A stretch of 64,000 nt of DNA from Flavobacteriaceae bacterium (lineage in GTDB: Bacteria > Bacteroidota > Bacteroidia > Flavobacteriales > Weeksellaceae), in contig PTET01000002.1 of assembly GCA_004359435.1 (NCBI GenBank), forward strand, positions 84,278 to 148,277, read 5' to 3'. How positions within the stretch are numbered: the first letter of the stretch is position 1; each line of letters begins with the position of its first letter. The position numbers were made by a program, and so were the translations under genes. Below, piece after piece: positions 49,312 through 59,896 of the stretch. The notes below the pieces were generated by a model. It ran no database searches, had not been told where the DNA came from, and worked only from the letters and a program-made list of their open reading frames with translations.

Positions 49312-50325
49312 ATGAATAGATCATTAGAAAGTTTTGAAAACATCACAAAATTCAAAACCATTGGAGTTTTTACCTCTGGGGGTGATTCTCCTGGCATGAA
49401 TTCAGCCGTTCGGGCTGTGGCCAGAACTTGTGCTTTCCATGGTGTTCAGTGCATAGGAATCGAACAAGGGTACAGAGGAATGATTGAAAACAAAATGATT
49501 CCCCTTGGACCCCGTGATGTAAGCAACATCGTTCACCGTGGGGGAACCTTTCTTCGAACTGCCAGATGCAAAGAATTTATGGAAAAATCTGGAAGAAAGC
49601 AGGCTTTTGAGAATTTGAAAAAACATGGTGTAGAAGCTTTGGTCTGCATTGGAGGAGATGGTTCTTTTACCGGAGCCAACATTTTTGAGCAGGAATTTGG
49701 CATTCCAACTCTTGGAATTCCAGGTACCATAGATAATGATATTTTTGGAACAGATTTCACTTTGGGTTACGATACTGCACTCAATACAGTGGTAGAAGCT
49801 GTGGACAAAATTCGAGATACGGCAACCTCCCATGACAGAATCTTTTTTGTAGAGGTGATGGGAAGAGATGCGGGTTTTATCGCCCTAAATGCAGGAATTG
49901 CATCAGGAGCAACCCAGATTTTGATTCCCGAAACCCAAGATACCTTTGAAGATGTATTTTCGGCACTGGAGACCGCCAGAAAAAACGGCAAAACTTCTTC
50001 CATAGTTTTGGTTTCTGAAAAAGACGAGCTGGGTTCTGTTTTCGATATTGCCAAAGAAGCCAAAAATCATTTCCCAGATTATGACATTCGGGTAACGGTT
50101 TTGGGGCATATTCAAAGAGGAGGTGCTCCCAGCTGTTTGGATAGGGTTTTGGGTGCCAGATTTGGAGTTGCTGCTGTGGAAGGATTATTGCAAGGAAGAA
50201 AAAACCAAATGGTAGGGGTCAAAGGCCAAGACATTTCTTATACCGATTTTGACAAAGCCGTAAAACAACACAATCCACTGGACAATTCTATGGTAAGGGT
50301 GGCTAAAATCTTGGCTGGAACCTAA
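49312..50325 (+). CDS. pfkA: ATP-dependent 6-phosphofructokinase
   Basis: IGVFTSGGDSPGMNSAVRAVART, IGGDGSFTGA, GIPGTIDNDIFGTDFTLGYDTAL, VEVMGRDAGFIAL, LGHIQRGGAPSCLDR. Confidence 0.97.
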   Translation: MNRSLESFENITKFKTIGVFTSGGDSPGMNSAVRAVARTCAFHGVQCIGIEQGYRGMIENKMIPLGPRDVSNIVHRGGTFLRTARCKEFMEKSGRKQAFENLKKHGVEALVCIGGDGSFTGANIFEQEFGIPTLGIPGTIDNDIFGTDFTLGYDTALNTVVEAVDKIRDTATSHDRIFFVEVMGRDAGFIALNAGIASGATQILIPETQDTFEDVFSALETARKNGKTSSIVLVSEKDELGSVFDIAKEAKNHFPDYDIRVTVLGHIQRGGAPSCLDRVLGARFGVAAVEGLLQGRKNQMVGVKGQDISYTDFDKAVKQHNPLDNSMVRVAKILAGT

Positions 50326-50414
50326 TTTTGTGTGCTTAAACGAAAAAGAAAACACAGAAAATTTGTCTTTGGCTCATTTATTGTGAATCTTTTCTAAATT
50401 TAAATCTGTAAAAG

Positions 50415-51035
50415 ATGAAAAAATTACTATTTGCTTTGCTTTTTGGTGTTTCTTTCGCCCATGCACAAAATACTGAACCTGTTGCTGAAAGAGGCGCTTA
50501 TTATTTAACCAGTGAAATTGGAGGTGGAAATTATGGAGGTTTTAATATTCATTTGAATTATATCACACCAGAGAATGTCAGTATCAAGTTTGGTGCTTCT
50601 TCTTTGAGAGCTCAACAATACAAGGAAGTTCCAGATGATTTTAATTATGGAGGCGCTGTAAATGTATTGTTTTTAGGACTTGGTACTTTGACTGAAGATA
50701 CCGAAACCTATTCTATTTCTGTAGGTAAAGTTTTCCCGTTAAACCAAAGAGGAACCATTAGGGCTAACTTGTCTGCTGGATTGGGATATTCTATATTTAC
50801 AGTAGCAGAAAATTTCACAAAAAAAGATGGTTTATTTTATCTAGATAGCAATTATACTTGGGAGAAAAAGGACTATGATATGGTGAGTTTGATCATCAAT
50901 CCCAAATTGGAATTTCCGTTTACCAGATATGTTGGGCTTACCCTTTCACCCGAGCTCACCATCAATGAAAAGAGGGTGTATTACGGAGCTGGTTTGGGCT
51001 TAATGGTGGGATTATTAAGAGACAAGAACCATTAA
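50415..51035 (+). CDS. Secreted/outer-membrane beta-barrel-like hypothetical protein
   Basis: Signal peptide MKKLLFALLFGVSFAHAQ and alternating beta pattern. Confidence 0.65.
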   Translation: MKKLLFALLFGVSFAHAQNTEPVAERGAYYLTSEIGGGNYGGFNIHLNYITPENVSIKFGASSLRAQQYKEVPDDFNYGGAVNVLFLGLGTLTEDTETYSISVGKVFPLNQRGTIRANLSAGLGYSIFTVAENFTKKDGLFYLDSNYTWEKKDYDMVSLIINPKLEFPFTRYVGLTLSPELTINEKRVYYGAGLGLMVGLLRDKNH

Positions 51036-51065
51036 TAAAAGTCTATATTTTAGACTCAAAACAAA

Positions 51066-51096
51066 AAAAAATCCGCAAGATATTTGCGGATTTTTT
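51066..51096. terminator. Stem-loop terminator
   Basis: Perfect 13-bp stem AAAAAATCCGCAA-GATAT-TTGCGGATTTTTT. Confidence 0.88.
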
Positions 51097-51111
51097 CATT
51101 TTAAAAAAGTG

Positions 51112-51185
51112 TGGAGATAAGGGGATTCGAACCCCTGACCCCTTGCCTGCCAGGCAAGTACTCTAGCCAACTGAGCTATACCCCC
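51112..51185 (-). tRNA. tRNA-Ala (anticodon GGC)
   Basis: GGGGGTATAGCTCAGTTGGCTAGAGTACTTGCCTGGCAGGCAAGGGGTCAGGGGTTCGAATCCCCTTATCTCCA; cloverleaf with G3:U70. Confidence 0.9.
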
Positions 51186-51353
51186 GTGGTTATACTGCAT
51201 GGCAAAAGTATAAAAAATAAACCAATCTCAAAATATACTTTTCAAAATTAAAATCAGTTTAAAAATTTAGAAATAAGGGCTGTTTTTTTATAAAAATTAT
51301 GGCTATCTTTCGGCTTTAAAAATTTTCATAATTCTAAAAAAATTCAACGCAAA

Positions 51354-51752
51354 ATGAATAAATTACTAATTACAGGGTTAGCTTTATTTTTGGTTTCTTG
51401 TGGAGGAGCCGAAAAAGGTACAGAATCACAAACTTCTGCGCCATCAACTCCTGTTGAAACTCCTTCTGAAGCACCAAAATCCGATTCAGAACTAGCGAAA
51501 ATTTTACCTACAGATCCAGCTCTTAAAGCCAAATATGAGGCTTCATGTATTTCTTGTCATGCCGTTACAGCTGCACAATCGCCTCTTGTGGGAGATGCTG
51601 CTGAATGGGAAAAAAGAATTTCAGAAAAAACAATTGAAGGACTGGTTGCCAATGCTAAAAATGGAATCAATGCAATGCCACCTATGGGGCTTTGTATGGA
51701 TTGTTCAGATGATGATTTGAAAAATCTCATCCTTTTTATGGCTGGAAAGTAA
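51354..51752 (+). CDS. Cytochrome c5-like lipoprotein
   Basis: Lipobox FLVSCGG; CISCH haem motif; MPPMGLCMDCSDDDLKNLILFMAGK. Confidence 0.88.
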   Translation: MNKLLITGLALFLVSCGGAEKGTESQTSAPSTPVETPSEAPKSDSELAKILPTDPALKAKYEASCISCHAVTAAQSPLVGDAAEWEKRISEKTIEGLVANAKNGINAMPPMGLCMDCSDDDLKNLILFMAGK

Positions 51753-51806
51753 TTGGAGAAATTCCAAATTGAATCGCCAAAACATATAAAAGCAAAAAAA
51801 AACAAG

Positions 51807-53177
51807 ATGGATAGAAGAGATTTTCTTAAAAGTTCCGCGGCTTTGGCCGTTACAGCAACTACCCTTCAAAGTTGTAAAGACTATGCAAGGGAAGATTATG
51901 ATCCAACAGACAAGCCCAAGTGGAAAAACTGGTCTGAGCTACATAAAGCAAACCCAAAAGTAATCGCGGCTCCAAAGGACGAGGCAGAGCTTGTCAAACT
52001 GATGAAAGAAGCCAAAACGGTTCGTTTCGCTGGAACCTCACACTCGTTTATGCCTCTGATTCCAAATGATGACACTATCATTTCATTAGACAACTTCAAA
52101 GGAGTTCTCTCTGTGGACAAAGAAAAGGTACAAGCCAGAGTGGGTGCAGGAACCAAACTCTTTTTTCTATCCAGTGAATTAGATAAACATGGACAAGCCT
52201 TGGCCAGTATTCCAGACATCAACACCCAAAGTTTTGCGGGTGCTATGTCAACGGGAACCCATGGAACAGGAAAAAAATGGCAAGCCATGCACGCCTATGT
52301 AAAAGCCATCAAAATTGTGGCTCCAACTGGGGTTGTATATGAATGCTCCGAAACCCAAAACCCAGACATTTTCCAAGCAGCCAAAGTATCTGTGGGAACC
52401 CTTGGGGCCATTACAGAGGTAACGCTCCAAAACAGACCTGCCTACAACGTGCACAAAACGGTTAAAGTACAAGAGTTAGATTGGGTTTGGAAAAATGCAC
52501 AAAATTCTTTCGAAACCGCTGAACACTTTGAAATCTATTACATCCCTCATACCAACTTGGTGGCACTATTGACCTCTGAAATACATGAAGGAGAAGTACA
52601 AGACAGACCCAATTCTGAGGATGAAAACGCACTCAAAGATTTGAAAATGCTCCGTGATTACTTTTCATGGAGTCCATGGCTGAGAAAAAAACTCGCTTCT
52701 ACCATGGGAAAACCAGACGATGTAATAGAGGATTTCAAAGACAAATCTTTTAAATCTTTGGCTCAACCCCGTGTGACCAAGTTCAACGAATCTGAATACC
52801 ACATTCCCAAAGAAAATGCTTTTGCTTGTTTCAAAGAAGTGGTAGAACTTATCGATAGCATGCCTGGAACTTACTATCCAGTGGAGCTTAGAAACATCAA
52901 ACAAGATGATGCTTGGCTCAGTCCATTTTACATGAAAGATTGTTATTCTATTGCCGTGCATGCGGACAATACAGAAGAATATCAGTATTTGCTAGATGAT
53001 TTTGGTAAAATCTTCAGAAAACACGGTGGTAGACCTCACTGGGGAAAACTCAATGACTTCACAAAAGAAGATTTTGCAGCGGCCTACCCAAAATGGAACG
53101 ACTTTTTGGCTGTAAGACAAAAATTGGATCCAGAAGGAAAATTGTTAAACGAGTATACAAGAAAAATTTTCGGATAA
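51807..53177 (+). CDS. FAD-binding D-arabinono-1,4-lactone oxidase-family protein, Tat lipoprotein
   Basis: MDRRDFLKSSAALAVTATTLQSCKD (RR + lipobox); VRFAGTSHSFMPLIP, INTQSFAGAMSTGTHGTGK, FRKHGGRPHWGKLNDF. Confidence 0.92.
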   Translation: MDRRDFLKSSAALAVTATTLQSCKDYAREDYDPTDKPKWKNWSELHKANPKVIAAPKDEAELVKLMKEAKTVRFAGTSHSFMPLIPNDDTIISLDNFKGVLSVDKEKVQARVGAGTKLFFLSSELDKHGQALASIPDINTQSFAGAMSTGTHGTGKKWQAMHAYVKAIKIVAPTGVVYECSETQNPDIFQAAKVSVGTLGAITEVTLQNRPAYNVHKTVKVQELDWVWKNAQNSFETAEHFEIYYIPHTNLVALLTSEIHEGEVQDRPNSEDENALKDLKMLRDYFSWSPWLRKKLASTMGKPDDVIEDFKDKSFKSLAQPRVTKFNESEYHIPKENAFACFKEVVELIDSMPGTYYPVELRNIKQDDAWLSPFYMKDCYSIAVHADNTEEYQYLLDDFGKIFRKHGGRPHWGKLNDFTKEDFAAAYPKWNDFLAVRQKLDPEGKLLNEYTRKIFG

Positions 53178-54001
<824 letters not shown>

Positions 54002-54023
54002 TTCTACAAACAAATTCTAAACC

Positions 54024-54055
54024 AAAACGCCAATCGATTGATTGGCGTTTTTTTT
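54024..54055. terminator. Stem-loop terminator
   Basis: AAAACGCCAAT-CGATTG-ATTGGCGTTTTTTTT. Confidence 0.88.
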
Positions 54056-54114
54056 GTGTTTTAAATTCTATTATTTTGATAAATGTTTGATCTTTATTTT
54101 AAATATTAATTTTT

Positions 54115-54249
54115 ATGATAAAATATGTTTTATTCTATTTGGTGATTTTTTTATCCTGCAAAAAACAAGATAAACCAAACAATAAGATATACATGAATTT
54201 ACCGTTTATAAAAAAGCCCTCAAAAATTTTCACAAGTGAAAATTTTTGA
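54115..54249 (+). CDS. Short putative lipoprotein, possible gene remnant
   Basis: MIKYVLFYLVIFLSCKKQDKPNNKIYMNLPF...; lipobox-like signal then reads into palindrome. Confidence 0.4.
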   Translation: MIKYVLFYLVIFLSCKKQDKPNNKIYMNLPFIKKPSKIFTSENF

Positions 54250-54258
54250 GGGCTTTTT
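54211..54258. repeat. Perfect 48-bp palindrome (copy 1 of 3)
   Basis: AAAAAGCCCTCAAAAATTTTCAC-AA-GTGAAAATTTTTGAGGGCTTTTT. Confidence 0.95.
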
Positions 54259-54303
54259 AGAGAATATCTGTTTTTTTATTGAATGATTTTTTTAAAAACG
54301 ATC

Positions 54304-54804
54304 TCAAAGAAGTGGCAAATATCTCTGGGAAAGTATTTCCAAATGGTGCATTTCGTGTCCTATGAAAGCCCTTATAAATTCTTCTACAGTGAGTTCAAAC
54401 TTCCAAGCACTTCCCTTTAGAAGCAACTGCTCCTTAGAAAGTGATTTGACCAAACTCAGCGACGCGTTTCTCACATTGTCCAAATCCAAAAGAAGGTCTG
54501 AAAGAGAAAGCTCATCAAATCTGGCGTTGTCCACAAAGAAATTTTCATCATAACCCGGAAGGACGGTTTTGTCTTTCCTGCTAAAACGAAGGGCTCTGTA
54601 GGTCATGATTCTTTCGTGGTCTGTGATGTGCCCCAACACCTGCTTGATGCTCCATTTGTCTTTTTCATACCGAAAATTCGCCTGTTCTTCCGATAGGTTT
54701 CCCAAAATTTTCAAATAGGCTTTTTCTTCTAAAAGAGACAATATATCTTGACTTCCCGCTTTTTCTATGTAGTAGGGAAAATAATCTTTTGGAGTGTATT
54801 TCAT
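54304..54804 (-). CDS. DinB family protein
   Basis: YEKDKWSIKQVLGHITDHERIMTYRALRFSR...EEFIRAFIGHEMHHLEILSQRYLP. Confidence 0.88.
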   Translation of the reverse strand: MKYTPKDYFPYYIEKAGSQDILSLLEEKAYLKILGNLSEEQANFRYEKDKWSIKQVLGHITDHERIMTYRALRFSRKDKTVLPGYDENFFVDNARFDELSLSDLLLDLDNVRNASLSLVKSLSKEQLLLKGSAWKFELTVEEFIRAFIGHEMHHLEILSQRYLPLL

Positions 54805-54820
54805 GGCTTAAAAAATTAAA

Positions 54821-55658
54821 TCAATAATTCTCCCGAATGTACAGCAAAATTTCTTCAATTTTGGATTTGAAAATCGAGCCTTTTGAATCAAAATTGGTAT
54901 TGAGAAGGCCAAAAGTAACCACTTTGTTTTGATTTGTGATGATGTATCCACTTAGGTTGTACACTCCACCCATGGAACCCGTTTTGGCATAGACATAAGG
55001 TTTACCGTTTGTACTTTTGTAACTGTTTTTCAGGGTTCCTCTTTGTCCACCACTGGGAAAATAATCCAGAAAATCACTGGGGTTTTCCGTTTTGATTCTC
55101 CCCAAAACCTCCACCAACTGCATGGGAGAAATCAGGTTGTATCTGGAAAGTCCACTCGCATCCACCCACTTTTGCAAAAAGGCAGAGGAAATGCGTTTTT
55201 GGTTTTGAATTGCCTCTATGGTTTTGGTGGTATTGAGTTCGCCTAACAGGGTTTCTCCACACATCAGCAGAATTTGTTCCGCCAAAAAATTGTCGCTTTC
55301 CCACATCATTTCTTGCAAAACTTGTTTTTTGCTTACCGAATAGATTTTTTGCGCTACTTCTTTTGAAACGGGAAATTTTCTCTCTTCAAACTCTTTTCCA
55401 GTCTTTTCTTCCAGCATTTTCAAAATCAATTCATGGCTTAGAAGTAGTGGGATTTCCACCGCCTGATTTCTGCTTTCGGGGTGAAATACATTCTGGTGCA
55501 ATTCTCTTCTAAAACCAGTTGAAACATAAGAAAAAGGCAGAAAAGAAGGAAAAGTTTTTCCGCACCAAAATTTCCAGTATTCCCAGTTGTTTCAGAACTA
55601 TTCTGGGCGGAAACAAAGGCGGAAACAAAGCAAAATAGGACAATCAAAGCCTTTTTTG
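54821..55658 (-). pseudogene. dacB: D-alanyl-D-alanine carboxypeptidase (PBP4/DacB-like), two disruptions
   Basis: Signal-peptide-like KKALIVLFCFVSAFVSAQNSSE lacking a start, then frame change to NWEYWKFWCGKTFPSFLPFSYVSTGFRRELHQNVF...SDNFLAEQILL...DASGLSRYNLISP...YAKTGSMGGVYNLSGYI; SxxK region missing. Confidence 0.82.
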
Positions 55659-57220
55659 GAGTCTATTTTTAGGTAATTCAGTCCAAAATGTTCAGCAATT
55701 TTCTTGAGTTTTTTTTGATGCGCGGTTTCAAAATAGGTTTCCATCTTGTCTTTTGGGGTTCCATCTTGAATAATTTTAAAAATATTTCCTCCACCGTTGT
55801 TAAAAACAATAATTTTAAAATGGGAGGGAAGGTAATTGTTCCAAAGGGCATTGATGTCGTACATAAATCCAATGTCTCCACTGATAAGAAGGGTAGGATT
55901 AGGATTTAGGATAGAAAATCCGACGGCAGTCGAACTGCTTCCATCAATTCCACTGGTTCCTCTGTTGGAGTACACGATGTTTTTGCTTGCAAAAAGCTGC
56001 CCATACCGAACAACAGAGCTATTGGCATATTGTAAAATATAATTTTCTGGAATTTGTTTTTTTAGTTTGTAATGCACCCATAAATCTGAATAAGGCAAAG
56101 TAGAAAGAAACTTCTGGTTTATTTTTTTTCTAGCTTTGAGTGTTTCTTTCCATAAAGAGGCATAGGTGTTTTTTTCTGCCTCATCTTTTTGAAAGACAGC
56201 TTTTTGGGTGAGTTCAGAAAGAAAATCGCTAGCAGAGTAGCAAAGAGAATCAGATAAAATTCCATAGGTGTTAGGGGACCAAAATGGATCTATATGCCAG
56301 TGAAATTGGGCTTTTTGACTTCTTAAAAATGCCTTGATTTTTTTTGAAATCACATTTTGCCCCAAGGTGATAAGCAGATCTGGGGCATAGTCTTTAGCTT
56401 TTTCGGGTAAAATACCAGAGAGTATATTGTCTATCTGCCCCAAACTACCTTTTGCTTTTAGGTTAGAGGTAGTTTCTTTTAAAACCACAATTCTTGGGTC
56501 TTGGGTTAGGATTTCTATTTTCTGGCAAAAATGGGCATTATAATTTTGCATGCCTACCAAAACCAAAATCTTTTTAGCTTTTTCGAACTCAGAAAGCATT
56601 TTAGAGGTCAGAAGCATTTTTTCTTCTTGGATGTGGCTCTTTTCTAAACTTTTTTCTGGGATTAACTGGTTTTCGAACTTGAAGGAATCTTCGATTGGAA
56701 TCATTCCATAGAGCGGTTCAGAAAAAGGAAGGTTGATGTGGCAAGGTGTTTTTTTGTCAATTTTGGAGTTTAAAAATGCCAAAAGGTTTGCATAATCTTG
56801 TGTTTCTTCTTCTTGGTTTAACACAAAACTCTCTCCTAGATGAGTCTTAAACAAATGATTTTGTCGGATGGTTTGCCCTTCAAACTGATCCACTTTGTCC
56901 AGTGGCCTATCTGCACTAAGTACAATCAAAGGTAAATTTTGATAAAAAGCTTCAACCACCGCTGGATAATAATTTACAAGTGCCGAGCCAGAGGTACAAC
57001 AAACCGCAACAGGTTTTTGTAGTTGTTGAGCCATTCCAAGAGCCACAAAGCCTGCAGATCTTTCATCGACCACACTAAAACAAGAAAAATAGGGATCTTC
57101 GCTGAAAGAAAGAGTAAGAGGAGCATTTCTAGATCCTGGAGAAATCACTACATGTGAAATCTCTAGGTTTTTGAAGGCTTTTAAGAGTTTTTGGGCAGAA
57201 ATTTTATCTGAAATCTCCAT
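55659..57220 (-). pseudogene. menD: MenD (SEPHCHC synthase), extreme C-terminus lost
   Basis: SPGSRNAPLTLSF, SVVDERSAGFVALGMAQ, CCTSGSALVNYYPAVVEA, YSNRGTSGIDGSSSTAVGF, LLISGDIGFMYDINALWN; coding breaks after HFGLNYLKIDS. Confidence 0.9.
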
Positions 57221-57223
57221 CTT

Positions 57224-57967
57224 TTAAGTATACATTCCGCCATTAACTTGCAATACTTGTCCTGTGATATAGCTAGATAGATCAGAGGCTAAAAACAAAC
57301 ATGCATCTGCCACTTCTTTAGGTGTTCCTCCTCGTTTCATCGCAATGGCTTCAGCCCATTGTTCAACTACTTTTGGGTCGAGTTTATCTGTCATTTCGGT
57401 TTGGATAAAGCCAGGAGCAACCACATTGCAGCGGATGTTTCGAGAGCCTAATTCTAAGGCGATAGATTTCGAAAATCCGATGATTCCAGCCTTGGAGGCC
57501 GCATAATTGGACTGTCCTGCATTTCCTTTTAGTCCCACCACAGAACTAATGTTGATAATGGATCCAAACCTTTGTTTAAGGAGGGTTTTACAAGCTGCTT
57601 TGGTAAGATTAAAGCAAGAATTTAGGTTGGTAGAAACTACCTGGTTAAATTCTTCTTGACTCATTCTAAGCAGAAGGTTGTCTTTGGTAATTCCTGCATT
57701 GTTGACCAAAATATCTATTTGACCAAATTTTTCAAGGGTAAAATCAATTAGTTTTTCTGCAGCCACAAAGTCTTCTGCAGCGGACTGCATAGAATATACT
57801 TCACCGAATTGGCTTAAGTCTTTTTCTAACTCTTCGGCCAATTCTTTTGAGGAAGCATAGGTGAAAACTACTTTTGCGCCTTGCTGAGCAAACAAAGTAG
57901 CGATGGCTTTGCCAATTCCTCTTGTAGCACCGGTTACAATGGCTACTTTTCCTTCTAACATTTTCAT
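57224..57967 (-). CDS. fabG: 3-oxoacyl-[ACP] reductase
   Basis: KVAIVTGATRGIGKAIATLFA, NNAGITKDNLLLRMS, NISSVVGLKGNAGQSNYAASKAGIIGFSKS. Confidence 0.96.
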   Translation of the reverse strand: MKMLEGKVAIVTGATRGIGKAIATLFAQQGAKVVFTYASSKELAEELEKDLSQFGEVYSMQSAAEDFVAAEKLIDFTLEKFGQIDILVNNAGITKDNLLLRMSQEEFNQVVSTNLNSCFNLTKAACKTLLKQRFGSIINISSVVGLKGNAGQSNYAASKAGIIGFSKSIALELGSRNIRCNVVAPGFIQTEMTDKLDPKVVEQWAEAIAMKRGGTPKEVADACLFLASDLSSYITGQVLQVNGGMYT

Positions 57968-58192
57968 TGAATCTAAGGTTGATGATAAGGTAAAGGTAAG
58001 CATAGATTTTAGATTCAAAAACCATTTGTCAACCCATTTTTGTCATTTGAGAATAATTTAGAGGGAATTTTTTTCTGGTTTTTCGATTTTATAAAGTTTT
58101 GACAAATTTCTTATATTTAAATTAGGGGATTTCAAAAATTTACTCCACAACAAATAGAAAGGATGATAGATATATTAAAGCACAACAACCAA

Positions 58193-58762
58193 ATGAAGAT
58201 CCAGATTTTGACCAATAACATAGTTATAATTTTATTGATTACTGTACTTACCTCTTGTAGTCATGTTCTGAATACTGAATATAGGACTAGAGAAAATAAT
58301 TATTCTTCACCTGTATATTCAAATTATATTAGAAAAGATTTAGAGGAACAACTACAGAAAAGTATTGATGATAGACTGATTTTGTTTTTCGATTTGTTTA
58401 GTTTAAAAGGGAACGATATAATTGTTAATGGAGAAAAATTAGAGTTTGTAGACGAATATTCGGGCGATTTTTGTGTAAATAAAGTATTTGTAGATGTACC
58501 TAGAGATGAAAAATCAATTGTAAAAATCGGAAGTTTCAGATATGTTATTTATCCAAGGAATTTAAGAACAAATCATTTTTCAATACAATCTGTTACTTTC
58601 TCAAATAGACAATTTCTTGATTTGAGAGTTGTTTATTTCAATGATTTTTGTGACTATTCAGAATGCACTAAGAGAGAAGGAGATAAAATATTGACATTAT
58701 TAAGAAAGCCAATTTATGGCAAACAACTACCTCAAAAAACCGACACAATTCCATCCCTCTAG
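58193..58762 (+). CDS. Hypothetical lipoprotein
   Basis: MKIQILTNNIVIILLITVLTSCSHVLNTEYRTREN... Confidence 0.6.
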   Translation: MKIQILTNNIVIILLITVLTSCSHVLNTEYRTRENNYSSPVYSNYIRKDLEEQLQKSIDDRLILFFDLFSLKGNDIIVNGEKLEFVDEYSGDFCVNKVFVDVPRDEKSIVKIGSFRYVIYPRNLRTNHFSIQSVTFSNRQFLDLRVVYFNDFCDYSECTKREGDKILTLLRKPIYGKQLPQKTDTIPSL

Positions 58763-58794
58763 CAACGCATCTCGCTCCAGCCATAAATAACCAA

Positions 58795-58835
58795 AAGCCC
58801 TTAAAATTTTCACTTGTAAAAATTTTTAAGGGCTT
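58795..58835. repeat. Palindrome family copy 2 of 3
   Basis: AAGCCCTTAAAATTTTCACTTGTAAAAATTTTTAAGGGCTT. Confidence 0.85.
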
Positions 58836-58996
58836 CAATTTTTGTTTCTTTTGTAAGTATTTCTATTTTGGGACAAAAGAAGACATAATCCTTTTATAGA
58901 TTGAAAAAAAATTCTAGTTTTTCAATCCAATTCTTTCTTTATCTTTGAAAAAATAGGTTTTTAAAACCGTTTTTTATTTTTATCAATTTGAAAAAC

Positions 58997-59131
58997 ATGG
59001 AAGAAAGCAAAATCAGCAAAAGACTCAAAAGGGTAATGCCACTGATGCGGTTTTATGGGCCCTATTTGGGAGCTGGAGTAAAGGTGAAAGAATTCAATGA
59101 AGATCTCACCCAAATTACCGTGCAAATATGA
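58997..59131 (+). pseudogene. DUF4442-like thioesterase-fold protein, N-terminal remnant
   Basis: MEESKISKRLKRVMPLMRFYGPYLGAGVKVKEFNEDLTQITVQI then stop; rest absent. Confidence 0.6.
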
Positions 59132-59183
59132 CCAAAATTGCCAGAAACGCTGTGCCCAAATAAGAAAACCTGATAGCTTAACC

Positions 59184-59630
59184 GTGATAACCAAAACCCA
59201 ACCCAAACTAGGGATTATTTTTTATACTTTCTATCTGCTTTATGGTTGTAATTTAAAGCAAAACAAAGCCATAATTACAAATGAGACCCAAATGCATAAT
59301 TCAATAGATAAAAGCCAAGTTCCAGAAGTATTGTATGGCTCTTGGACAATTTCGCATCAAGAAAATGGTCTCTTAGTTTATATACCTACAGATCGGGGAG
59401 ATTTTCCACCCGCAAGGTTTAGACATCAAATAGATATTCAAAAAGATGGCAAAGCACAAATCTTGGAACTTTCTCCAAGTGATGCCCACCAAATGGTTTC
59501 GGTCCTTTGGACTTTCGAGCCTCAAAATGATATTTTAACCTTTAAATCAGAACAGGGAGAGGTTTTGCAATCCTATAAATTAATCTTTGTGACTAAAGAA
59601 AAATTAGAGCTTGAATTGGTTTTAAAATAA
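59184..59630 (+). CDS. Hypothetical lipoprotein (GTG start)
   Basis: ITKTQPKLGIIFYTFYLLYGCNLKQNK...VLYGSWTISHQENGLLVYIP... Confidence 0.5.
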   Translation: MITKTQPKLGIIFYTFYLLYGCNLKQNKAIITNETQMHNSIDKSQVPEVLYGSWTISHQENGLLVYIPTDRGDFPPARFRHQIDIQKDGKAQILELSPSDAHQMVSVLWTFEPQNDILTFKSEQGEVLQSYKLIFVTKEKLELELVLK

Positions 59631-59731
59631 ATATGAAAAGCAATAAATCTATTTATTGTTTTGATCGTTTGAATTTATTTTTAACGAAATCGTAGCTCCA
59701 AATCTTTCTAGTTTAATTTTATATAAATATC

Positions 59732-59773
59732 AAGCCGTACAAATTTTTCACTTGTGATAATTTTGTACGGCTT
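59732..59773. repeat. Palindrome family copy 3 of 3
   Basis: AAGCCGTACAAATTTTTCAC-TT-GTGATAATTTTGTACGGCTT. Confidence 0.88.
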
Positions 59774-59896
59774 TGTTTTTTTTGGCAACCGTTTATGTTT
59801 TTTTGAAGTACAATTGAATTTTTGGTAGGCCAATCTTCCCCATTTTTTGATTAAGTTTGTTTAATTCAAAAAACCAAAACCCAAAAACATTTCTGA

